64,000 bases of DNA from an uncultured Clostridia bacterium (GCA_937894675.1 CALCQO010000047.1:107170-171169); one strand, 5' to 3'; counted from the first letter of the stretch, positions 1 through 8,898 are shown. The notes: generated from the sequence alone by a model not told the origin. Translations and numbers: made by a program.

Positions 1-125
1 GCTTCTTTCAGTTTATTCTTTCCGTTCTTCTGAAGCCTGTCCGCGGCTTCCTGGCTGCTCAGGCCATTGGCGGTGGTGCCAAGCTGCTGCAGCGTGTCAT
101 CCACAGGTGTCAGGTACGCTTTCAT
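1..125 (-). CDS. Cation-transporting P-type ATPase, N-terminal fragment
   Basis: Only the first 41 or so codons lie in the window; the gene runs off the left edge. The translation begins MKAYLTPVDDTLQQLGTT and continues with a GLSSQEAADRLQKNGKN segment. This is the cation-ATPase N-terminal domain of Ca2+/Mn2+-type P-type ATPases, which precedes the actuator domain. I chose the ATG at 123-125, which has an AGGG-type ribosome site just upstream; an in-frame ATG at 135-137 would add four residues. The upstream manganese riboswitch suggests export or handling of Mn2+. The family is clear from the N-terminus, but metal specificity is inferred only from the riboswitch. Confidence 0.75.
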   Translation of the reverse strand, partial: MKAYLTPVDDTLQQLGTTANGLSSQEAADRLQKNGKNKLKE

Positions 126-144
126 CTCTGCCCTCATCTTTCAT

Positions 145-174
145 AAAAAAACCCATGCACAGAAACTGCACATG
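145..174 (-). terminator. Intrinsic terminator (expression platform of the Mn riboswitch)
   Basis: On the minus strand CATGTGCAG (166-174) pairs along its full length, with two G-U pairs, to CTGTGCATG (154-162) over a three-base loop. GG and seven T follow (145-151). The first bases of the stem overlap the 3' strand of the riboswitch P1 helix, so P1 and the terminator compete. Confidence 0.75.
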
Positions 175-253
175 AGTCTCGTTCTTACAGAAATGCCAAG
201 GCTCGCGCCCGTGTTGTTGACATTTCTACGCACAGCGTGAACTACTCCCTCAT
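172..253 (-). promoter_or_regulatory. yybP-ykoY manganese riboswitch
   Basis: Read on the minus strand, the region contains the family hallmarks: GGGAGTAG at the 5' side (242-249), a central GTCAACA, and a 3' GAGACTC segment. A P1 helix can form between ATGAG (249-253) and CTCAT (172-176). The 3' P1 strand overlaps the start of the terminator stem. Metal-stabilised P1 would therefore block termination, making this a genetic ON switch for the P-type ATPase. In this family Mn2+ is the ligand and export genes are typical targets; the ON logic here is inferred from the competing pairings. Confidence 0.82.
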
Positions 254-265
254 AAGGGTAGATAA

Positions 266-294
266 AGTTTATCACCGCGCTATGTAAAAGTCAA
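266..294 (-). promoter_or_regulatory. Sigma-A promoter for the Mn-riboswitch/P-type ATPase transcript
   Basis: Minus strand: -35 TTGACT (289-294), a 17-base spacer, -10 TAAACT (266-271). It lies just upstream of the riboswitch. Confidence 0.65.
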
Positions 295-310
295 CGCCAT
301 TCCCCCCACC

Positions 311-339
311 TTGTAACAGATTTAGCGATTTGGTATACT
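311..339 (+). promoter_or_regulatory. Sigma-A promoter of mrfA
   Basis: -35 TTGTAA (311-316), a 17-base spacer, -10 TATACT (334-339). A ribosome site GGAGG follows at 356-360. It is divergent from the riboswitch promoter, with only about 17 bases between the two -35 boxes. Confidence 0.7.
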
Positions 340-369
340 TACTGTACCTAATAATGGAGGACGTTTTTT

Positions 370-2634
370 TTGAATCTGAAACAGATGGTGGACAGCCTGA
401 AAACAGACGCGCAGTTCATGGATGGGGTTACCTCCTGGCACACCGACGCGCCAAGACCGGCTACTTACGCACCCTATCCCGAATGGGTCGATCAGCGGAT
501 ACGTGATGTGCTTGCCCAGCGGGGCGTCCGCCAATTGTATACCCACCAGGCGGAAAGCATAGAGTATGTCCATCAAAAGCAGGATGTGGTGGTTGTTACC
601 CCTACCGCCTCGGGCAAAACCATGTGCTACAACATACCCATCCTCAGCGAGATATTGCGAAACCCGGACGCCCGCGCGCTGTACCTGTTTCCCACTAAGA
701 GTCTTTCCGCGGATCAGGTGTCTGAATTGTACGAAATTGTCTCCCAGCTTGGGGAAGATATTAAAACATATACCTACGATGGGGATACCCCCGCTTCAGC
801 GCGCCGCGCCATCCGGCAGGCAGGCCATGTCGTGGTAACCAACCCGGACATGCTGCATTCCGGCATACTGCCTCACCATACCAAATGGGTGAAACTGTTT
901 GAAAATCTGAAATATATTGTGATTGATGAGATTCATACCTACCGAGGTATTTTCGGCAGCAACCTGGCCAATGTGCTGCGCCGTCTGATGCGTCTTTGCC
1001 ACTTTTACGGCAGTGATCCCCAGTTTATCCTTTGCTCAGCGACCATCCAAAACCCAGGCGAGCTGGCTCAACTGCTTATCGGGCGGGAGGTAAAAGTTGT
1101 TGACCGTAACGGAGCGCCGCTTGGCGAAAGGCATGTTGTGTTCTATAACCCGCCTGTAGTCAACGCCCAATTGGGGATTCGCAAAAGTGCGCTCCATGAG
1201 ACAAGGGCAATTGCCGGAAAGTTTTTAAAGAATAAGATTCCCTCCATCATTTTCGCGAAAAGCCGGGTGCAGGTGGAGGTGCTGACCAAATCCCTCAAAG
1301 ATATGGCCCGTGATCCGCTGGGCAATTCCCCCAGGGTGCATGGATATAGAGGCGGATACCTGCCCAACGAACGGCGCGCCATCGAGCGAGGTCTGCGCGC
1401 TGGTCAGGTGGACGCTGTCATCTCCACCAACGCGCTGGAACTGGGGGTGGATATCGGCTCATTGGACGTCTGCATCCTATGCGGCTACCCCGGCACCATT
1501 GCCAGTACATGGCAGCAGGCCGGCCGGGCAGGCAGGCGGCAGGGTACATCCCTGATTATCATGGTTGCCTCCAGCGCCGCCATTGATCAATACATCATCA
1601 CCCATCCGGAATACTTTTTCAGCCAGTCTCCGGAGAATGCCCTGCTCAATCCAAACAACCTGTATATCCTGCTGAGTCATTTCAAATGCGCGGCCTATGA
1701 ACTGCCCTTTAAAGATGATGAAACCTTCGGCAACGCGCCGGGCACTGACCAGTTCCTTCATTACCTGCAGGAAGCGCAGATTCTGCGCCATGTGGGTGAT
1801 ACCTGGCACTGGGCGACGGAGGATTTTCCCGCGAGCGAAATCAGCCTGCGCACAGCCATGACGGAAAACTTCCTGATTATGGACACGACAGACCCAGCCC
1901 ATGTGCGGGTGATAGGCGAAATGGACCGCTTTACCGTTCCCATGCTGCTGCACGAAAACGCCATCTATATGCATGAAGGCACACAATACCAGGTAGACTC
2001 GCTGGACTTTGACAATTGCAGGGCATTCATCCGGCGCGTCGATGTGGACTATTATACCGACACGGATTTGAATGTGTCGCTGAGCCTGCTGGATGTTGAG
2101 CAGCAGGAAGGCAAGGCCGGACAAGGCGAGGTAAAAGTAACCGCCCTGGTGAAGATTTTCAAAAAGATGAAACTGGATACCGGGGAAAGCCTGGGCTACG
2201 GCCCCGTGCGTCTGCCTGAGACTGATATGCACACCACCGCCATGTGGTGGACACTGGAACAGGAAACAAGCGAGCGTTATGAAAAGGATACGCTGCAAAA
2301 CGGCATGCTGGCCATCAGCAATGTGCTGCGCATTGTTGCCCCCCTGTACCTCATGTGCTCCCCCCGGGACCTTGCTGTCAGCTATCAGGTAAAATCCCCT
2401 TTTACGGACAAACCCACCCTGATTCTGTACGACAATTGCCCGGGCGGTGTAGGCCTGTCAGAAAAGGCTTTCCATATGCGGGATACCTTGCTGCAGCACG
2501 CGGATATGCTGATACGCGCGTGCGGGTGTGAGAATGGATGCCCCTCCTGTGTAGGTCCCGTCGGTGAAATCGGCCGGGATGGCAAGGCAACCGCGCTTAG
2601 CCTGCTGTCCGCGCTGCGGGAGGAGAGAAGCTAA
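370..2634 (+). CDS. mrfA: DEXH-box helicase with C-terminal zinc (MZB/DUF1998) domain, MrfA-like
   Basis: 754 residues, close to the length of Bacillus subtilis MrfA (YprA), a 3'-5' DNA helicase that repairs mitomycin C damage. Visible motifs are Walker A TPTASGKT (77-84), DEIH box (186-189), SAT (223-225), a motif VI-like QQAGRAGRRQG in the second RecA domain, and a terminal four-cysteine cluster C718, C720, C724, C727 in the MZB domain. The start is TTG at 370, placed by GGAGG at 356-360. The partner exonuclease gene mrfB is not adjacent; the next gene, two bases downstream, is an RNA methyltransferase. Function in damage repair is inferred by family. Confidence 0.8.
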   Translation: MNLKQMVDSLKTDAQFMDGVTSWHTDAPRPATYAPYPEWVDQRIRDVLAQRGVRQLYTHQAESIEYVHQKQDVVVVTPTASGKTMCYNIPILSEILRNPDARALYLFPTKSLSADQVSELYEIVSQLGEDIKTYTYDGDTPASARRAIRQAGHVVVTNPDMLHSGILPHHTKWVKLFENLKYIVIDEIHTYRGIFGSNLANVLRRLMRLCHFYGSDPQFILCSATIQNPGELAQLLIGREVKVVDRNGAPLGERHVVFYNPPVVNAQLGIRKSALHETRAIAGKFLKNKIPSIIFAKSRVQVEVLTKSLKDMARDPLGNSPRVHGYRGGYLPNERRAIERGLRAGQVDAVISTNALELGVDIGSLDVCILCGYPGTIASTWQQAGRAGRRQGTSLIIMVASSAAIDQYIITHPEYFFSQSPENALLNPNNLYILLSHFKCAAYELPFKDDETFGNAPGTDQFLHYLQEAQILRHVGDTWHWATEDFPASEISLRTAMTENFLIMDTTDPAHVRVIGEMDRFTVPMLLHENAIYMHEGTQYQVDSLDFDNCRAFIRRVDVDYYTDTDLNVSLSLLDVEQQEGKAGQGEVKVTALVKIFKKMKLDTGESLGYGPVRLPETDMHTTAMWWTLEQETSERYEKDTLQNGMLAISNVLRIVAPLYLMCSPRDLAVSYQVKSPFTDKPTLILYDNCPGGVGLSEKAFHMRDTLLQHADMLIRACGCENGCPSCVGPVGEIGRDGKATALSLLSALREERS

Positions 2635-2635
2635 C

Positions 2636-3364
2636 ATGCCGCCGCTGCAAGCCTATCATCGAAATTTGGATTATACCTACGCGCCCGGTCTGTTTCCCAC
2701 CCTGGAGGCCCTTACAAAACAATCCCATCTTGTCCGCAGGGTGCTGATTTCCTCTTCTATAAATAACAGCGAGGGTCTAAGGCAAATCCAAAAACTATGT
2801 GAAGAGAACCGAATCCGCATGGAAACCGCGGATAAAATGCTGGGCAAAATATCCGGGAAAGAAAACTGCTTCGCGGCCGCGGTTGTCAGCAAACATAGCC
2901 AGCCATTGTATGGAAACACAAGGCATCTAGTTCTTCACCAGCCGTCAGATAAAGGCAACATGGGCACCATTCTGCGCTCCGCTTTGGGCTTTTCCTTTCA
3001 GGATATCGCCATTGTTACCCCCAGCGCTGATGTGTATGACCCCCATGTAATCCGCGCATGCATGGGCGCCATGTTCTCCTTGCGCATACAGGAATTTGAC
3101 AGTTTCGAGCAGTACCATAAGGCATTCCCCGGCCACCATCTATATCCTTTCATGCTGGACGGTTCTGTTCCTCTGGCGGAAGCTGTCAATTCGGTCCTTC
3201 ATCCCCATAGTTTGATCATGGGCAATGAAGGCGCCGGTCTGCCAGCTGATTTCAAAGAAAAAGGCACCCCTGTTCGAATCCCGCACAGTGATGCCATTGA
3301 CTCCCTCAACCTGGCAGTGGCTGCCTCCATTGGTATGTACGCCTTTTCCCAAGCAGAGAAATAG
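2636..3364 (+). CDS. TrmH/SpoU-family RNA 2'-O-methyltransferase
   Basis: 242 residues from the ATG at 2636, which has a GGAGAG ribosome site and starts just after the mrfA stop. An in-frame upstream ATG would only extend it into mrfA. The three SPOUT motifs are present: a motif 1 region with SDKGNMGTILRSA, motif 2 IMGNEGAGLP, and motif 3 IDSLNLAVAASIGMYAF. These form the knotted SAM-binding fold that methylates ribose 2'-OH in tRNA or rRNA. The N-terminal part resembles the substrate-binding region of RlmB-type enzymes only weakly, so the modified nucleotide cannot be named. The stop abuts the stop of convergent rsmG. Confidence 0.85.
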   Translation: MPPLQAYHRNLDYTYAPGLFPTLEALTKQSHLVRRVLISSSINNSEGLRQIQKLCEENRIRMETADKMLGKISGKENCFAAAVVSKHSQPLYGNTRHLVLHQPSDKGNMGTILRSALGFSFQDIAIVTPSADVYDPHVIRACMGAMFSLRIQEFDSFEQYHKAFPGHHLYPFMLDGSVPLAEAVNSVLHPHSLIMGNEGAGLPADFKEKGTPVRIPHSDAIDSLNLAVAASIGMYAFSQAEK

Positions 3365-4075
3365 TCAGCCCAAGGGCTTTCTTGCCGGTGTCCCCGCTTT
3401 GCGGGGATATTCTTTTGGTGTATGGGCTATTTTTTCAAACACCTGAATGTAATGCTCCCGCCCGGGCAGGGGCAGGGACAACAGCTCCCCCATCTGCCCG
3501 CCCAGTACACGGCTGGCCACTTTCGCGGCTTCCAGTTCCTGGGCAACTGACGGCCCTTTCCAGCACAGCACCTTTCCCCCGATTTTTGAGACAGGCAGCA
3601 AGTACTCGCACAATACATTCAAAGGCGCGACTGCTCTGGCCGTCACCACGTCGTAGCGTTCCTGCCATACTCCCCGCCCAGCGTCTTCCACCCTTACATG
3701 CACAACAGCAACGTTGGGCAATTTCAATTCCTTTACCACCTGTTCCAGAAAAGCGCATCTTTTCTGCAGGGAATCCAGCAGGGTAACCCGCATATCCCCT
3801 CTGGCAATGGCCAGAGGCAGCCCGGGAAAACCAGCGCCTGTACCCACATCCATTAAAGTTGCGCCAAAGGGAAACAAATGGGCGTACGCAAGCGGTACCA
3901 GCGAATCGGCATAATGCAGCAGCGGCATCTCCTCCTCGGGTACATTGGTTAAATCAATCCGAGTATTCCAGTCCATCAGCATCTCATGAAATCCTTGTAA
4001 TTTTCCATAAGCTGCCTCAGACAAGCGGACGCCTGAGGGTTCTACAATCCGTTGAATGTCATTAATCATGCTCAT
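3365..4075 (-). CDS. rsmG: 16S rRNA (guanine527-N7)-methyltransferase RsmG
   Basis: 236 residues, the usual size. RsmG (GidB) methylates N7 of G527 in 16S rRNA using SAM. The glycine-rich SAM site DVGTGAGFPGLPLA is at about 76-89, and VVTARAVAPL follows as in the family. The ATG at 4073-4075 overlaps the holA stop as ATGA; a longer reading frame upstream lies inside holA and was rejected. It is the last gene of the walJ-to-rsmG operon. Its C-terminal tail PRKAGTPARKPLG is encoded by the DNA that also forms the terminator of the convergent operon. Confidence 0.93.
   Translation of the reverse strand: MSMINDIQRIVEPSGVRLSEAAYGKLQGFHEMLMDWNTRIDLTNVPEEEMPLLHYADSLVPLAYAHLFPFGATLMDVGTGAGFPGLPLAIARGDMRVTLLDSLQKRCAFLEQVVKELKLPNVAVVHVRVEDAGRGVWQERYDVVTARAVAPLNVLCEYLLPVSKIGGKVLCWKGPSVAQELEAAKVASRVLGGQMGELLSLPLPGREHYIQVFEKIAHTPKEYPRKAGTPARKPLG
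3391..3415 (+). terminator. Intrinsic terminator of mrfA-trmH, inside the 3' end of rsmG
   Basis: TCCCCGC (3391-3397), loop TTT, GCGGGGA (3401-3407), then TATTCTTTT on the plus strand. It lies within the last codons of convergent rsmG. No T tract follows on the minus strand, so it serves the plus-strand operon. Confidence 0.65.
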
Positions 4076-5103
4076 TTTCTTTGTTTCAGCAGATAATATA
4101 CAACCTGCTCCAGGGCTCCTTCCTCCGCCATTTGTCCGCTTTTTACAAAAAATTCCATGTCCACACAATAATCATAACAATCCTTCAATTGTTTGATGGA
4201 AAAGCGTTTTGTCATTCCCTGCATTTTTTTAGCGACAAACGGCGGGATACTGAGTTGTTGAGCGATTGCCGCGGATTGCACGCCTTTGTGCGTGAGAATG
4301 GAAGCGAACAGCAACTGCCGGTATTGGCGCTGCAGCAGAGCCAGCAGCATGAAGCGCTGCTCCCCTTCCCGAATCAGATTGTTCATCAGAGAGATTGCTT
4401 TGGGCGCGTTGCCCTCCGCCACATTATCCGCCAGGTCGAACACCTTATACTCCACAGTAGGGGTCACCACAGCTGCGATATCCTCCCGCTCCACCACATC
4501 CCTTTCTCCCGCGTGGGCGGCTGCCTTCCCCAGCTCATTCTTTAATGTCCCCAAGTCTCTACCCGCCGTAAATATCAGCTGCTCTGCGGTGTGTTGGGCA
4601 ATTTGTTTGCCCTGCGCTTTCAATTCCCGGGCAATCCATTTTACAAGACCGTCATTGCTCAGCTGTTCAAAGCTGACCAGACCGCCCAATTTGTTGATTT
4701 CCTTATAGAGTTTCCTGACGCCGTTGGCTTTTCCCCGGGTAAAGAAAACAAGGCAGGTGGTGGGCGGAAGCTTGGCGATGTAAGCGCTGACGCTGTCCCC
4801 GTCCGTGTCTTTCTTCTTTCCTGTTTTGGCACCCTCCCGGCTGGCGAAGAGCAGAGAACTGTCGCGGATAACAACCAGTCTCTTGTCTGCCATCATGGGC
4901 AATGTCTCTGAGACTGTAATCAGCGTTTCCGCGTCCGGGTCATTCAGAACGGTTTCATTCATGTCCCCAAAAGGCGGCAGGAGCACCTTTTGACGCAGCT
5001 GCTGCAAAGCGCTTTCCTTGAGATACTCCTCCTCCCCCTCAAATAAATAGCAGGAAAGGATGTTACCCGTTTTCATGGAATGAAAGAATTCGTCTGCCTT
5101 CAT
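4072..5103 (-). CDS. holA: DNA polymerase III delta subunit
   Basis: 343 residues. HolA is the clamp-loader wrench that opens the beta clamp. The N-terminal LFEGEEEYLKESAL, the VVIRDSSLL segment and the C-terminal helical region (LLALLQRQYRQLL) are typical. The start ATG at 5101-5103 overlaps the comEC stop by ATGA, as is usual for the comEC-holA pair in Firmicutes. A longer ORF start at 5202 lies inside comEC and was rejected. Confidence 0.9.
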   Translation of the reverse strand: MKADEFFHSMKTGNILSCYLFEGEEEYLKESALQQLRQKVLLPPFGDMNETVLNDPDAETLITVSETLPMMADKRLVVIRDSSLLFASREGAKTGKKKDTDGDSVSAYIAKLPPTTCLVFFTRGKANGVRKLYKEINKLGGLVSFEQLSNDGLVKWIARELKAQGKQIAQHTAEQLIFTAGRDLGTLKNELGKAAAHAGERDVVEREDIAAVVTPTVEYKVFDLADNVAEGNAPKAISLMNNLIREGEQRFMLLALLQRQYRQLLFASILTHKGVQSAAIAQQLSIPPFVAKKMQGMTKRFSIKQLKDCYDYCVDMEFFVKSGQMAEEGALEQVVYYLLKQRK

Positions 5104-7430
5104 GGAAACCACCTTTCCGGTATATGATAGTTGACAAGAACCTGTTGATTGTCCACCCGCAGAGTCACCGCGCCCCGATGATGGGTGGAAACGATCCGGC
5201 AATCGATACGATGCAGCCTGTCAATTACATCCTGCGCGCCAGCCATGCCGTTTTCCGCGATGGGGATGATGGCAATTTGGGGAGCAACATGTTCCAGAAA
5301 ATCCTCTTTTGTCGCGGTTTTCGACGCGTGATGCGATACCTTTAAAACCTGGGCAGGATACGCAGCGTACTTTTCATACTCGCCGGACAAGTCACCCGTA
5401 GTCAACATACTTACGCCATCCAGATTCCACAGCAGCGACATGGACATATCATTTGCCTGCAGACCAGGATAGGTTTTACCAGGTATAGGCCAGACAACCC
5501 GGGCAGTGACTCTGCCGGAGGAAAGCGTTTCCTGCGCTCCCGCGAACCGAATGGGAATGCCCAATGCTTCCGCTTGTTCAATCAATTGATAGGCGTCCCC
5601 AATATCCGTCGCGTTCCGGGCATTCTGGGCAAGCAAGATTGATTTGATGGGCACCTTCATAGCCAGCAGCTCACGCAAGCCTCCCGCGTGGTCTGTATGC
5701 AGATGCGTGATGATCAATGTGTCTACATGCCTGCCTTTGCTGAGCAGGTAATGCGCCAAATCGCCGCCAAACTCTCCCGCGTCAATGACATAGGTTGTCT
5801 TGCCATCCTCCACCACCGCGGCATCCGCGCTGCCCAGGCTGAACTGGGTGTAGGAAACCTGCGGCTGTATTAAAAGAAAGGAAAACGCGGCAGCTGATAA
5901 GATGCTCATGAACATCAGCGGAACTCTCCGCCGCCAGGCAAGCAAAGTATACCGGCTTAGGAGCAGAAGGACAAGGTACATAGCGATAGCCCAGAACCAG
6001 GGGATCGCCGGCAACTGGACAACCGCGTGCGGTAATCCGGCGAAATAGGCCGTTGCGTCAACAAAGAACGCTGTCATATGGTTTATCGGTATCGCCAGTA
6101 TGTGCGCCGCGGGCATCCAAACCGCCGCTATCAGAATAGCAGCCAGATACGCAGGCATCAATACACCGATGTAAGCAATCGCCAGAGGGCCGACCACCAA
6201 TGAAATCAATGAAAACTGATGGAACACATTCACAACAGGAACCATGGTAAACAAAGTAGCGGATATCGTTGTGCCATAGGCCAAGGCAAGCAACCTGACG
6301 AGTCTGTACTTAGCAAACGGCGTCTTGCGAATCAGAGAAGAAATCTGATCTCCGGTGATAATGATGCCAAGCACCGCGAGAAACGACAGCTGAAAACCAA
6401 CATTGAATAAATCCAGGGGACGGAAAACAAGTATGATAATGAATGCCGCCGCCAGGCTGGTCAGCGTGTCCCTCTGCCTGCGAATCATGCGTCCATACAG
6501 AAGGATCAATGTCATCACAGCCGCCCGCATAACGGATGCGGTAAAGTTCAAAAAGCGGCAATACACAAGCAAAACCGTCAAAATAATCCAGAACCGTGTT
6601 TTTGGCTTGACACCGATACGAAGCAGAATGGCGTGGAATATTCCCATCAGCAAACTGACATGCAAGCCGGAAATCGCCAGAATGTGCGCGATGCCCGCGT
6701 CCCGGAAATCAGCGGTTACTTCCTCCTTGATATCTGCCCTGTCGCCAATCAGCAGGGCTTTGGGTAAAGCGCTGTTTTGACCAAAAAGATAATCCAGTTG
6801 TTCTGATGCCCAAATTTTCGCGCGCAGCCAGCCGGAATCATGCTCAGTTTGCATTGGAATTTCTTTATCCTTATCTCGAAGCCCTGATATGCCGACATTT
6901 ATCCCCTTTTGCCGCAAATACATGCGGAAGTCAAACCCATAGGGATTTACCTGAGCTTCCGGATGATAAACCCTCCCTGTAAAACGGACATGCTGTCCGT
7001 CCATGGGGACAAAGGAATCCTGCCCTGGGTAGAATGTCCAGTATGCCCTGGGTATTTGATGTACAGTTCCATGCTCATCCTTCGCCTTGACATCTCTGAG
7101 GACTGTCCGGACTCTTCCGTCCTCCAAACGGACATCCGCTTCGCCAGCGGCAACACATTCCATCCTCATGCTGCCTTCCGGAATAAGGGCAGGATGGTTA
7201 GCCAACGCGCCATGCAGCATACCCAGAAACAAAACCATGGAGCAAACGCCCAATACGATAAGTTGTCTTTGTTTGCGTAGGAAGATGAGAAAAAGAATAG
7301 AAAGCAGGATTCCTGACGCGACCAATACATAGTTGGGCTCCAGCCATACCGCGCCAAGCCAGATACCGCCGCCGAAGAAAAGGGCAGCGCATACCAGCGG
7401 GCGTTGCACGAGCATGGAGCGGTTGTTCAT
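5100..7430 (-). CDS. comEC: DNA internalization competence protein ComEC/Rec2
   Basis: 776 residues, full length for ComEC, the channel that passes single-stranded DNA through the membrane during transformation. An N-terminal pair of membrane segments and a DUF4131 region come first. The multi-pass Competence domain follows at about 220-480, containing DAGIAHILAISGLHVSLLMG. The C-terminal metallo-beta-lactamase domain carries HLHTDHAGG near residue 575. It overlaps its upstream neighbour (MBL hydrolase) and holA by four bases each. No comEA or pilin genes are in the window, so transformability is not shown. Confidence 0.92.
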   Translation of the reverse strand: MNNRSMLVQRPLVCAALFFGGGIWLGAVWLEPNYVLVASGILLSILFLIFLRKQRQLIVLGVCSMVLFLGMLHGALANHPALIPEGSMRMECVAAGEADVRLEDGRVRTVLRDVKAKDEHGTVHQIPRAYWTFYPGQDSFVPMDGQHVRFTGRVYHPEAQVNPYGFDFRMYLRQKGINVGISGLRDKDKEIPMQTEHDSGWLRAKIWASEQLDYLFGQNSALPKALLIGDRADIKEEVTADFRDAGIAHILAISGLHVSLLMGIFHAILLRIGVKPKTRFWIILTVLLVYCRFLNFTASVMRAAVMTLILLYGRMIRRQRDTLTSLAAAFIIILVFRPLDLFNVGFQLSFLAVLGIIITGDQISSLIRKTPFAKYRLVRLLALAYGTTISATLFTMVPVVNVFHQFSLISLVVGPLAIAYIGVLMPAYLAAILIAAVWMPAAHILAIPINHMTAFFVDATAYFAGLPHAVVQLPAIPWFWAIAMYLVLLLLSRYTLLAWRRRVPLMFMSILSAAAFSFLLIQPQVSYTQFSLGSADAAVVEDGKTTYVIDAGEFGGDLAHYLLSKGRHVDTLIITHLHTDHAGGLRELLAMKVPIKSILLAQNARNATDIGDAYQLIEQAEALGIPIRFAGAQETLSSGRVTARVVWPIPGKTYPGLQANDMSMSLLWNLDGVSMLTTGDLSGEYEKYAAYPAQVLKVSHHASKTATKEDFLEHVAPQIAIIPIAENGMAGAQDVIDRLHRIDCRIVSTHHRGAVTLRVDNQQVLVNYHIPERWFP

Positions 7431-8131
7431 ATGTCTATCTGCATGCCTGGTTGTGTAGCTTGGGTGTTTGGATAGATGTCACGCGCTTCCCTGAGCAGGG
7501 TAGCCACGTCCTGCGCGGGGGGAAAATGCGTTAACAGCAGCTTCGCGTGAGCCGTTGTTTCCGCCAGTTTCGCTGCCATTTCCGCGCTCATATGGGGTAG
7601 ACCTTCATGCCAAATCGCCTTACTGAACGCCGCGTCGCACAGCAGAACATCCGCGTCCCGGCAGAACGCTTCCAGACTCTGCCCCTCTGCCGCGTCCCCA
7701 GTGTACACCAGGGTTCTGCCAGACATACCAACCTTGACCGCGAAGGACGGCATGGGATGTTTCGTGCGTATTGCTGACAAAGAGAACACGCCCGCTTGGT
7801 CTGCTTCTTCCAGGCCATGCAGCGAAAACTCCGGGCAGTCGCACAGTTTGCGCAAGGGCGCGTTTTCTGTGGGGGCATAAATGGGCAGCGTTTTCTTTCG
7901 CGCCTGCAAATAATACTGCAGCGGAAGCAAATCAGAACCATGATCAAAATGCCAATGCGTAATGACAATGCCTTCCAACTCGCATGGATCCATCAAGGCA
8001 AAAAGCCTGCTAAGCACACCGCTGCCGCAATCCAACAGCAGCGCCTTCTCCCCCTCATGCGCCAGATATCCCGAGCAAGCCCCGTTGGCAGCGGGATATC
8101 CGCCGCTATTCCCTAATACGGTTAATTTCAT
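7427..8131 (-). CDS. MBL-fold hydrolase (RNase Z-like)
   Basis: 234 residues. The zinc motif is H59-W-H61-F-D63-H64, with a later YTGDAAEG aspartate and LLTHFPP histidine that complete the two-metal site. The N-terminal LGNSGGYPAANGACSGYL resembles the RNase Z/phosphodiesterase branch, but the exosite arm of true tRNase Z is not seen. The substrate is unknown. The ATG overlaps the stop of the CPBP gene, and its own stop overlaps the comEC start, giving tight translational coupling. Confidence 0.8.
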   Translation of the reverse strand: MKLTVLGNSGGYPAANGACSGYLAHEGEKALLLDCGSGVLSRLFALMDPCELEGIVITHWHFDHGSDLLPLQYYLQARKKTLPIYAPTENAPLRKLCDCPEFSLHGLEEADQAGVFSLSAIRTKHPMPSFAVKVGMSGRTLVYTGDAAEGQSLEAFCRDADVLLCDAAFSKAIWHEGLPHMSAEMAAKLAETTAHAKLLLTHFPPAQDVATLLREARDIYPNTQATQPGMQIDI

Positions 8132-8898
8132 GTTCTTTCCTTATCCTCCCCACGCAGCCAAACCCTAACTGTTATCGTAAAGATTGCTGTGCTCAGCATC
8201 ATGATGGTGATAGAGGGCACTGTTTCGCTCGCATTGATGGTGACGGCCGCCATGTTGTAAACCATATGGAAGAGCATTGGCAGCATCAAGTTCTGATACC
8301 GCACCGCTGCCCACCCCAGTACAATACCGATTACAAACAACGCGGGAAAACCTTCCAGGGAAAAGTGGAGCAGCGCGAACAGAAAGGCAGAGCCATACAC
8401 CGCCATTCTATCACCCCGCGCCTTTTGCAGAAGCCGCAGCAGTACGCCCCGAAACAGCAGTTCTTCACTAACCGCTGGAATCAAAGCCGCAAGAAGAAAT
8501 GCCAATACATACTGTATGGGAGTCTGGGGCGAGATAAACGTAGGGATAGAGGGTACAAACCCAAAGGATGTAAGAAAAGCCAGCCAGAAGGCGACCAATA
8601 GGGATCCGGCCATGGTAAAGGATACCGCGCTGAGCATGGCAAGCCCCGCAGAATAGGAATCAGGCAGCGCCATGCGGCTGCGCAAATCTTCCTTGCCATA
8701 AATGGATAAATACAGAATCAATGCAGGCACGCCCAGCATCAGTACTTCCTGAAACGCGCTCAGGCTGTACTGAAGGGAAAAAGCACGTTCCTCCACCTGG
8801 TTTTTTGAGAACAATCCCAATATATAAGGAGGCGCTAAATAACCCGCGGCAAAAGCGAGAGCGCAAGAAACCAGAATCTTCCATCGGCCATTATTCAA
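8128..8898 (-). CDS. CPBP-family intramembrane glutamic metalloprotease
   Basis: 256 residues with about seven or eight hydrophobic helices. The signature residues are E145 E146 and R150 (EELLFRG), H178 (LLHFSLEG), and H211 with N215 (FHMVYNMAA). This is the Rce1/Abi (CPBP) fold, whose members cleave membrane-bound substrates or act in bacteriocin self-immunity. The start is TTG at 8896-8898, overlapping the end of walJ by eight bases. It sits in a housekeeping operon, so I do not infer a defence role; the substrate is unknown. Confidence 0.8.
   Translation of the reverse strand: MNNGRWKILVSCALAFAAGYLAPPYILGLFSKNQVEERAFSLQYSLSAFQEVLMLGVPALILYLSIYGKEDLRSRMALPDSYSAGLAMLSAVSFTMAGSLLVAFWLAFLTSFGFVPSIPTFISPQTPIQYVLAFLLAALIPAVSEELLFRGVLLRLLQKARGDRMAVYGSAFLFALLHFSLEGFPALFVIGIVLGWAAVRYQNLMLPMLFHMVYNMAAVTINASETVPSITIMMLSTAIFTITVRVWLRGEDKERT

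Noticed and set aside
1477..2298. 273-codon open frame on the minus strand opposite mrfA
   Set aside because: It lies wholly inside a helicase gene with all its motifs. The translated sequence has no family features.
8128..8898. CPBP (Abi) protease as an anti-phage defence gene
   Set aside because: The family name suggests abortive infection, but the gene is fused by overlaps into a housekeeping operon and no other defence genes are nearby.
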